Assembly (NCBI GenBank): GCA_003446545.1
Contig: DMAO01000181.1
Location: 1 to 5,339 of the forward strand
DNA length: 5,339 bases
Direction: 5' to 3'
Origin: Sphaerochaeta sp.
Lineage (GTDB): Bacteria; Spirochaetota; Spirochaetia; Sphaerochaetales; Sphaerochaetaceae
Below are positions 1 through 3,886 of the stretch, in pieces (the first letter of the stretch is position 1; each line of letters starts with the position of its first letter). The notes below the pieces were generated by a model. It searched no databases. It saw nothing but the letters and a program-made list of their open reading frames with translations, and was not told where the DNA came from. The position numbers and the translations under genes were made by a program.

Positions 1-97
1 CTTGGGGGGTGCTAAGACGTTCCCTGTATTTCATGCGCTGAAACAGATTGGCAAGCAAAGAATGCAAGGCCAGTTATATGAATGTTGGGATATAGAA

Positions 98-136
98 CGG
101 GAAAGGGTGCCAAAATGGTTTTGGCACCCTTTCCCG
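98..136 (-). terminator. Perfect 18-bp hairpin, probable terminator of the minus-strand operon
   Basis: Bases 98-115 (CGGGAAAGGGTGCCAAAA) are the exact reverse complement of 119-136, with a three-base TGG loop at 116-118. The stem begins 8 bases past the stop codon of the last minus-strand gene. GC-rich at the base and A/T at the loop, it is far longer than chance would give. The minus-strand tail beyond it (TTCTATAT) is only moderately T-rich. The stem is symmetrical, so it could also stop transcription coming from the left. It is best read as an intrinsic, possibly bidirectional, terminator. Confidence 0.7.
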
Positions 137-144
137 CTTCCCTA

Positions 145-549
145 CTATCGACAAAACACTTTGACAGTAGACTCGTCGGTGTCTACGTCAATACTCATCT
201 GCTCAAGGGCTTCTAGGATTTCCTCAAAGTTCTGGGGGTCTATAGTGCTGAAGTTGAAAGGAATGCCACTATCGTGCATGGAGGAATGGATTTTGTCCTG
301 TGCCTCCATGGGAATCAGTTTGGATATGTTCAGACCGACCTTGACCGATACCCGCTCAGAAGATTTCCTTTCCTTCGGCTCCACCTGTACATACAGGTAT
401 TTTCCTCTGATATCGCCAGGTTAGTTTTGTCTGGTGCTCTCAATCTGTTGGATGCCACTTTCAATGGCCCGCAACAGTTTTTCCGCTTCCTCAGGGGTGA
501 GTTTCCCTTCGGAGAGAAGGTGCAATATTCTCAGTCTTTCATCACTCAT
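145..549 (-). pseudogene. SHOCT-like domain protein interrupted by an in-frame TAA
   Basis: One continuous reading frame of 135 codons runs from the ATG at 549 to the TAG at 145, broken by a single TAA at 421-423. The first part is 42 residues (starting MSDERLRILHLLSEGKLTPE), a short helix-turn-helix of the SHOCT-like type: a helix, G-K/L-T-P/S-E-E-A, then a second helix. The second part is 91 residues and carries KYLYVQVEPKE, followed by a lysine-rich strand region and an acidic end with EEILEALEQMSIDVD, as in the C-terminal half of such proteins. The ATG has a good ribosome site (AGGAG, about 7 bases upstream), 20 bases after the stop of the preceding membrane gene. Known members are single polypeptides in operons with a DUF2089 regulator, so the TAA is most simply a nonsense mutation, for example from CAA. 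The second part could only be made by reinitiation: a CTG follows AGAGGA at about 401-411, and a GTG lies at 384. The function of the family is unknown; an envelope or regulatory role is a guess. Confidence 0.75.
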
Positions 550-569
550 GATACTTCTCCTACTGTGTC

Positions 570-842
570 CTAAAGTATATATATCGCTATATCTTTCTCA
601 TTCGATTGAATCGCAATTTCCGTACCGATGCTAGCTGAAAGTAGCGAGGGCAGAGCCAGAACCAACTGGAGATAGGGCCGGGCCTGTCTGGCTGTTCTGG
701 GTATCGCAAGAGGTACTACGATGGCAATTGACCCAAGTATAAGTAGTGGAACAAAAAGCAAATGGACGAGTCCCAATGGCATATACAACCAGAAGGGTTT
801 CTTTTCATCCTGTACTTTTACACGGAACAGCATGGGTAACAT
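570..842 (-). CDS. Small integral membrane protein of the DUF2089/SHOCT operon
   Basis: This 90-residue protein is intact. It has a short N-terminal strand (LFRVKVQDEKK), a long hydrophobic segment at residues 18-47 (one or two membrane helices), a polar stretch PRTARQARPY at 48-57, a second hydrophobic patch LQLVLALPSLLSA at 58-70, and a soluble C-terminus TEIAIQSNEKDIAIYI resembling a beta strand pair. Its ATG overlaps the TAA of the upstream DUF2089 frame by one base (TAATG), and GAGGAG lies about 9 bases upstream, so translational coupling is likely. The SHOCT-like gene follows after 20 bases. Proteins of this layout accompany DUF2089 regulators in similar operons; no biochemical function is known to me. 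It is undamaged between two broken genes, so it may still be made, or it may simply not yet have been hit. Confidence 0.75.
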   Translation of the reverse strand: MLPMLFRVKVQDEKKPFWLYMPLGLVHLLFVPLLILGSIAIVVPLAIPRTARQARPYLQLVLALPSLLSASIGTEIAIQSNEKDIAIYIL

Positions 843-1200
843 TATCCTATCTCCTCAATTGCCTGCGCGATAGATATGGCCCCTTGCTCCAGACGGTCAA
901 GTATGCTGGAGACCGAGTTGGATACCTGTATCGAAACATCAACAATGTCCAGATGACGCGCTATGCTGGTCAGACGGTTCTTCACCGTGGGGTAATTGAT
1001 GTTGAAGATTGACTCCATCTACTTGAGCGAACCGTGGGTCTGTATGAACGCTGCGATAAAGATCTGGTCTTCCATGCTGAGTTCTGCGAAGGGTGGTACC
1101 TGAAACTTCCCCTCGATGGTAAGGGCGTCCTCAGGTATCTGTACCTGCGTTATGTAGAATTTCTTTCCCGCTGTTAGGGAGAGTAGTTTTTGCCAGCCAT
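842..1200 (-). pseudogene. DUF2089 zinc-ribbon/helix-turn-helix regulator, degenerate
   Basis: Family members have an N-terminal zinc ribbon (CPxCG ... CPxC), a linker, then a helix-turn-helix ending in a YPTVxNRL motif. Here the pieces sit in three frames. MAGKNYSP starts at the ATG at 1200. LPNSGKE follows one base out of frame, where CPNCGKE would be expected. FYITQVQIPEDALTIEGKFQ comes after a further one-base shift, apparently an extra A in GAAATTC, and shows I and D where the second cysteine pair belongs. The frame then continues through PPFAELSMEDQIFIAAFIQTHG, meets TAG at 1019-1021 where a glutamine (CAG) would fit, and goes on for 58 residues through NINYPTVKNRL to TAA at 842-844. 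The total length fits the family, at about 115-120 residues. With all four zinc ligands gone, two frameshifts and a nonsense codon, this is a pseudogene. Its likely former job was a transcription regulator of this operon. Confidence 0.8.
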
Positions 1201-1224
1201 GTTCTATACCTGTCAATATAAGTA

Positions 1225-1236
1225 GATAGGCCTATC
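1225..1236. repeat. 12-bp perfect palindrome upstream of the DUF2089 remnant
   Basis: GATAGGCCTATC is a perfect 12-base palindrome 25-36 bases upstream of the DUF2089 ATG at 1200. The place suits an operator for an autoregulating helix-turn-helix protein. It also lies inside the tail of the membrane-protein remnant, and no convincing -35 is visible beside it, so an operator role is only a possibility. Confidence 0.3.
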
Positions 1237-1321
1237 AGGTTTTCTGCTATCGTGACTGTCAGGAGATTCATGTAGCTCAGGAACAGAGAGCCTGTGAAGA
1301 GTTCCTGTTTGGGCTTAAAGG

Positions 1322-1349
1322 CTAGCAGGATCCAAGTGGCTCCTGCTAG
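1322..1349. repeat. Inverted repeat, 9-bp arms
   Basis: CTAGCAGGA at 1322-1330 and TCCTGCTAG at 1341-1349 are exact reverse complements around a 10-base loop. A T-run does not follow on either strand, so it is not a standard terminator. It falls exactly where the reading frame of the membrane-protein remnant breaks. Confidence 0.5.
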
Positions 1350-1409
1350 TTGGGGGCGATGAGATACACAACTACAAGTAGGGTTATGAGGAATATGGGA
1401 GTAATCCCT

Positions 1410-1435
1410 GGGAACCGGTACTCGTACCGATTCCC
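1410..1435. repeat. Inverted repeat, 12-bp arms with one mismatch
   Basis: GGGAACCGGTAC at 1410-1421 pairs with GTACCGATTCCC at 1424-1435 across a two-base centre. The single mismatch is C/A on plus-strand RNA but a U-G wobble on minus-strand RNA, so the structure is stable only in the transcript of the minus-strand operon. It begins about 60 bases after the pcm stop. No U-tract follows. It may be a processing or protective hairpin in the pcm message, or a leftover of a terminator. Confidence 0.45.
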
Positions 1436-1495
1436 TAGCCTTCTGCAAATGATCGCTCAACCATCAATACACCACCAGGGCTGGAAAGTATCCTG

Positions 1496-2071
1496 TCAGC
1501 TGTACTTCCCTACCAATGTAACGAATGCAACATCAAGAAGCTTCTTCTCTGTCACCTTGCCTTCCTTGTCCTTGGTGATCATAACCAGCTCCTGCCAACT
1601 GGTAGGACCTATGGGGAGGATCATGATGCCCTCCGGGGCAAGCTGATCGATCAGGTCCTGGGGTTTCTTTCTGGGTGCTGCGGTTACCAGTATCCTGTCA
1701 TACGGGGCATGTTCTGCCCAGCCTAGGCTTCCGTCACCAAGTTTGTAGTGGATGTTCTGATACCCAAATGTATCCAGTCGCTCATGTGCCCTTGTGCTCA
1801 GTTCTTCAAGAACCTCAACGGTATACACCTCTTTGGAAAACTCAGCAAGGAATACGGTCTGATATCCGCTTCCTGTCCCGATCTCCAGGACTCTGTGATT
1901 CTTCTTGAGTTGAAGCTGTTCTGTCATATAGACAACGAGGCTTGGTTGGCTGATTGTCTGCCCGAACCCTATGGGTAAAGGTCGGTCAAGTTTGGCCAGG
2001 GCTTTGTACTGGTCGTCGACAAAGCGTGATCGATCGAGAGAAGAGAAAAACTGGAGCAATCTCTCATCCAT
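1496..2071 (-). CDS. pcm: Protein-L-isoaspartate O-methyltransferase
   Basis: This enzyme transfers a methyl group from S-adenosylmethionine to isoaspartyl residues in aged cytosolic proteins, the first step of their repair. The 191-residue product carries the family signatures: PLPIGFGQTISQP at 31-43 (substrate side), the SAM-binding motif VLEIGTGSGYQ at 61-71, VYTVE at 82-86 with the acidic residue that usually binds the ribose, GDGS at 112-115, and YDRILVTAA at 124-132. It ends in FVTLVGKYS, the usual short C-terminus, so the gene is complete and only slightly shorter than typical enzymes of about 205-215 residues. The ATG at 2071 fits the N-terminal homology. Its ribosome site is poor: the only AGGAG lies 14 bases upstream, inside the last codons of the preceding remnant, and an in-frame TAG at 2078-2080 rules out a nearby extension. 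It is the one conserved housekeeping gene of the minus-strand group. Confidence 0.92.
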   Translation of the reverse strand: MDERLLQFFSSLDRSRFVDDQYKALAKLDRPLPIGFGQTISQPSLVVYMTEQLQLKKNHRVLEIGTGSGYQTVFLAEFSKEVYTVEVLEELSTRAHERLDTFGYQNIHYKLGDGSLGWAEHAPYDRILVTAAPRKKPQDLIDQLAPEGIMILPIGPTSWQELVMITKDKEGKVTEKKLLDVAFVTLVGKYS

Positions 2072-2080
2072 ACAGGACTA

Positions 2081-2294
2081 TCATACTCCTGGATTGCTGT
2101 ATTTGGAAGGTTTGGACGTAAGAGCTTTTGGCAGGGAATCTCTTGTAATACCAAAGCATTCCTTGTTCTCACCAATGGGGTTTTGTGAAAGGTATTCGGG
2201 ATGCCTAGTATCCAGATACTCATCTCACTGCTGTTCACTCTATGATTTGTTGAAAGAAGGCGATGAGGGTGTCAAGCTCTTGCTTGCTTCCCTA
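2081..2294 (-). pseudogene. 3' remnant of an unidentified gene upstream of pcm
   Basis: The last 47 codons of one frame (2224-2081, beginning DEYLDTRHPEYL and ending SNPGV) look protein-like and stop at a TGA 9 bases before the pcm ATG, as an operon neighbour would. Just upstream a TGA at 2225-2227 interrupts that frame. In the next frame, KQELDTLIAFFQQIIE (2285-2238) reads like its continuation and is bounded by TAG at 2292-2294 and TGA at 2235-2237. Deleting one base near 2237 would join the two, leaving one TGA. No family is recognisable. Upstream, the region runs straight into the repeat/promoter block of the ATPase gene, so the 5' part is absent. The alternative is plain noncoding DNA; another minus-strand frame (2238-1969) is also open here but overlaps pcm. 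Confidence 0.3.
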
Positions 2295-2303
2295 CAAGCA
2301 AGA
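2278..2303. repeat. Inverted repeat, 9-bp arms, upstream of the ATPase promoter
   Basis: TCTTGCTTG at 2278-2286 is the exact reverse complement of CAAGCAAGA at 2295-2303, with an 8-base loop. It lies 10 bases before the first copy of the 33-bp direct repeat. On the plus strand the tail is TCAAGTACAATTTTA, only weakly terminator-like. It may insulate the ATPase promoter or mark the edge of an inserted segment. Confidence 0.45.
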
Positions 2304-2313
2304 TCAAGTACAA

Positions 2314-2376
2314 TTTTACCCTTATATTTATCATGTTAGATGCTTTTTTTACCCTTATATTTATCAGGTTGTATGC
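2314..2376 (+). repeat. Tandem 33-bp direct repeat (two copies) over the ATPase promoter
   Basis: TTTTACCCTTATATTTATCA occurs identically at 2314-2333 and 2347-2366. The following ten bases (TGTTAGATGC and GGTTGTATGC) match at seven positions. The period is 33 bases, about three turns of the helix, so proteins bound to both copies would face the same side. The second copy runs into the -10 region of the ATPase promoter. This geometry suggests an operator, perhaps for autoregulation by the ATPase itself. The copies also stay in frame with the ATPase gene (33 = 11 codons), which opens the frame artificially back to 2263. Confidence 0.8.
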
Positions 2377-2382
2377 TATACT
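2354..2382 (+). promoter_or_regulatory. Extended -10 promoter giving a leaderless ATPase mRNA
   Basis: TATACT at 2377-2382 differs from the -10 consensus at one base and is preceded by TGC, an extended -10 element. The -35 position 17 bases upstream (CTTATA, 2354-2359) is poor, as is usual with extended -10 promoters. Start sites normally fall 6-8 bases past the -10, that is 2388-2390, which coincides with the ATG at 2389-2391. No Shine-Dalgarno sequence lies in 2370-2388. Both facts point to a leaderless or near-leaderless transcript. Confidence 0.6.
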
Positions 2383-2388
2383 ACAGTC

Positions 2389-3750
2389 ATGAAAAGAAAA
2401 GAAGAAGCAGATCTGTCAGAATGGTATAAAAGTCCCCATCGTAAACCGCTTATCATACGTGGTGCCAGACAAGTGGGAAAATCAACATTGGTCCGATTGT
2501 TCTGCCAGAATAATGGCCTCCAGTTGATTGAACTCAACTTTGAACAAACCCATTCACTAAAAAGTCTGTTTGCATCAAATGAGCCCAAGAAGATCCTTCA
2601 ATCCTTGGAAATCCTGTACAATGTAAGGATCGACACAAATAAGGCTGTACTCTTCCTTGATGAGATTCAGGCTAACCCGGCGGCAATCCTCTGTCTGCGT
2701 TACTTTTTCGAACAAATCCCTCAGCTTGCGGTGATCGCCGCAGGATCCTTATTGGAGTTCGCGCTCGAAGAATACGAGCTTTCCATGCCTGTTGGGAGGA
2801 TCGAATATTTTTTCATGGGACCCATGAAATTCGAGGAATTCCTTGAGGCGATGGGGGCCGACCAACTGCTAACGTATCTGCAAGCCTATACAGTGGGCGA
2901 GGAAATTCCACAGGCCATTCACGAAAAAGCTTTGGAATACCTTCGGACCTACCACCTGTTGGGAGGAATGCCACAAGTAATCAAAGTCTACAGGGATACG
3001 CTTTCATTGCTAAAAGCTGACAAAGTGAAATACTCCACCCTCAACACCTACCGTGATGACTTTGCAAAGTATAAGACACGAATAGACTTGGCCAAGCTGC
3101 AAGAGGTGTTTGACAAACTGGGAACCACTGTTGGCAAGAAAATCAGATACGTCGACATACTCTCTCAAGAGCGGAGTGCAGTTACCGACCGGATACTGAC
3201 CTTGTTCGTACATGCCCGAATTTTGTACAGGGCATATCATTCCAATGCGAATAACCTGCCATTGAAAGCTGAGATCAATAGGAAAATATCAAAGGGGATA
3301 TTGCTGGATATCGGGCTCTATCTTGCACTACAGGGGTTGTCGATAGCAGATATTTCCCAAGACAAGGAACTGTTTTTCTCGAATCAAGGGGAACTGGCTG
3401 AACAGTTCATCGGGCAACACCTGCTCTACAGCCAACCAAGCTATATGCACCCCGAGCTCTACTATTGGTGTAGGGAGAAAGCCCAATCCAACGCAGAAGT
3501 TGATTTTGTGATCCAGCAGGGAAATTCCATACTTCCTGTCGAGGTGAAATCGGGAAAAACAGGGACGTTGAAATCCTTGCATCTGTTCATGGAATTGAAA
3601 CACCTTCCCGTAGCATTGCGGTTCTCAACGAGTACTCCTGTGGTGGAGACTGTCACCTCTTCCCTACCAAAATCCGATTACCGTTACACCCTGGTCACCT
3701 TGCCGCTCTATCTGGTTGGCCAGACCCGGCGACTGATGAAATCGTTGTGA
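2389..3750 (+). CDS. AAA_14/DUF4143 ATPase with C-terminal PD-(D/E)XK-like domain
   Basis: This is a 453-residue P-loop ATPase of the two-domain AAA_14-DUF4143 family. Walker A is GARQVGKST at 25-33 and Walker B is AVLFLDEIQ at 86-94. A sensor-type AAGSLLEF follows at 117-124, then the family motif MPVGRIEYFFMGPMKFEEFL at 133-152. The C-terminal domain keeps the pattern of a restriction-endonuclease-like fold: E338 in GELAEQFIG, D372 in AEVDFVI, and E385-x-K387 in PVEVKSGK. All the key residues are present, so both activities are possible. The family occurs in many copies in spirochaetes and Bacteroidetes and its role is unsettled. The start at 2389 is chosen because MKRKEEADLSEWYKSP matches the usual N-terminus and the frame upstream is just the promoter repeat. 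There is no Shine-Dalgarno; see the leaderless promoter. The gene stands alone, facing away from pcm and towards the second ATPase, and looks like an accessory cassette. Confidence 0.9.
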   Translation: MKRKEEADLSEWYKSPHRKPLIIRGARQVGKSTLVRLFCQNNGLQLIELNFEQTHSLKSLFASNEPKKILQSLEILYNVRIDTNKAVLFLDEIQANPAAILCLRYFFEQIPQLAVIAAGSLLEFALEEYELSMPVGRIEYFFMGPMKFEEFLEAMGADQLLTYLQAYTVGEEIPQAIHEKALEYLRTYHLLGGMPQVIKVYRDTLSLLKADKVKYSTLNTYRDDFAKYKTRIDLAKLQEVFDKLGTTVGKKIRYVDILSQERSAVTDRILTLFVHARILYRAYHSNANNLPLKAEINRKISKGILLDIGLYLALQGLSIADISQDKELFFSNQGELAEQFIGQHLLYSQPSYMHPELYYWCREKAQSNAEVDFVIQQGNSILPVEVKSGKTGTLKSLHLFMELKHLPVALRFSTSTPVVETVTSSLPKSDYRYTLVTLPLYLVGQTRRLMKSL

Positions 3751-3800
3751 GCTGAGGTGATCGCTCTGTATGGCAGAATTCTGTCTCCTTGTTCCAGAGG

Positions 3801-3834
3801 TAGCCTTTGAAAAGATCCTTTACCGGGAAGGCTA
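3801..3834. terminator. Weak hairpin between the convergent ATPase genes
   Basis: TAGCCTT at 3801-3807 is the exact reverse complement of AAGGCTA at 3828-3834. The 20-base loop holds a second short stem (AAAG/CTTT around ATC). It is the only notable structure in the 136-bp gap between the two stop codons (3750 and 3887) and could serve both genes, but neither strand shows a T-run after it. The rest of the gap shows no gene. Confidence 0.25.
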
Positions 3835-3886
3835 ATCAAGTCAATCTCATCCAATCAATGGCGCTTTAGGAATCGGGGATTCGATT

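Larger units (their letters stand above)
1217..1493 (-). pseudogene. Probable remnant of a small membrane protein, frameshifted
   Basis: Between pcm and the DUF2089 pseudogene no frame gives a convincing intact protein, yet two frames hold membrane-like stretches. From about 1408 to 1352 one frame reads GITPIFLITLLVVVYLIAP, a clean membrane helix, and hits TAG at 1346-1348. The neighbouring frame, open from 1460, then reads QLAGATWILLAFKPKQELF and GSLFLSYMNLLTVTIAENL, two further hydrophobic segments. Joining LSDHLQKARESVRVPVP (1460-1410), the helix, and the second frame needs one shift each way. I do not recognise the protein. The rival reading is that the 109-residue frame from a TTG at 1460 to 1131 is real, but it runs into the DUF2089 remnant, which argues against it. 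Two hairpins lie inside this stretch. Confidence 0.35.

Noticed and set aside
383..398. Palindrome ACCTGTACATACAGGT resembling an SOS-type box.
   Set aside because: The spacing between the CTGT and ACAG halves is four bases, not eight, and it lies inside the coding sequence for the conserved KYLYVQV segment. It is most likely a codon coincidence.
2..424. A plus-strand open frame of 140 residues at the left edge, possibly the 3' end of a gene entering from outside.
   Set aside because: Its first 30 codons look passable, but it reads through the perfect hairpin and then antisense to the SHOCT-like gene. Plus-strand stops in other frames at 13-15 and 39-41 are equally possible gene ends, so nothing can be assigned.
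145..1200. Stop-codon recoding (TAA/TAG read as glutamine) to explain the in-frame stops in the SHOCT-like and DUF2089 genes.
   Set aside because: The 90-residue gene and the SHOCT-like gene end at TAG, and the DUF2089 frame ends at TAA, each at the expected place. The long ATPase genes and pcm use CAA/CAG for glutamine with no in-frame TAA/TAG. The DUF2089 gene also has frameshifts that recoding would not cure.
1131..1460. An intact 109-residue minus-strand gene.
   Set aside because: Its last third is an out-of-frame reading of the DUF2089 N-terminus (LPNSGKE, then nonsense), and its middle replaces a clean membrane helix seen in the neighbouring frame. It is better explained as remnants of two genes.
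1971..2339. Plus-strand open frame of 122 residues across the pcm start region.
   Set aside because: It is antisense to pcm over its first 100 bases, has no family features and no clear ribosome site, and it runs into the promoter repeats.
2314..2376. The direct repeats as a short CRISPR array.
   Set aside because: There are only two copies, the 13-base interval is too short for a spacer and is itself part of the repeated unit, and no cas genes are present.
2263..2388. A longer ATPase protein starting at 2263 with an N-terminal repeat of about 11 residues (FYPYIYHVRCF / FYPYIYQVVCY).
   Set aside because: The peptide is simply the translated 33-bp DNA repeat and overlaps the promoter. Family N-termini match MKRKEEADL at 2389. 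No ribosome site precedes 2263.
3870..3886. Short stem GAATC/GATTC just after the second ATPase as a terminator.
   Set aside because: Only five base pairs with a three-base loop and no T-run on the minus strand. It is within chance expectation.
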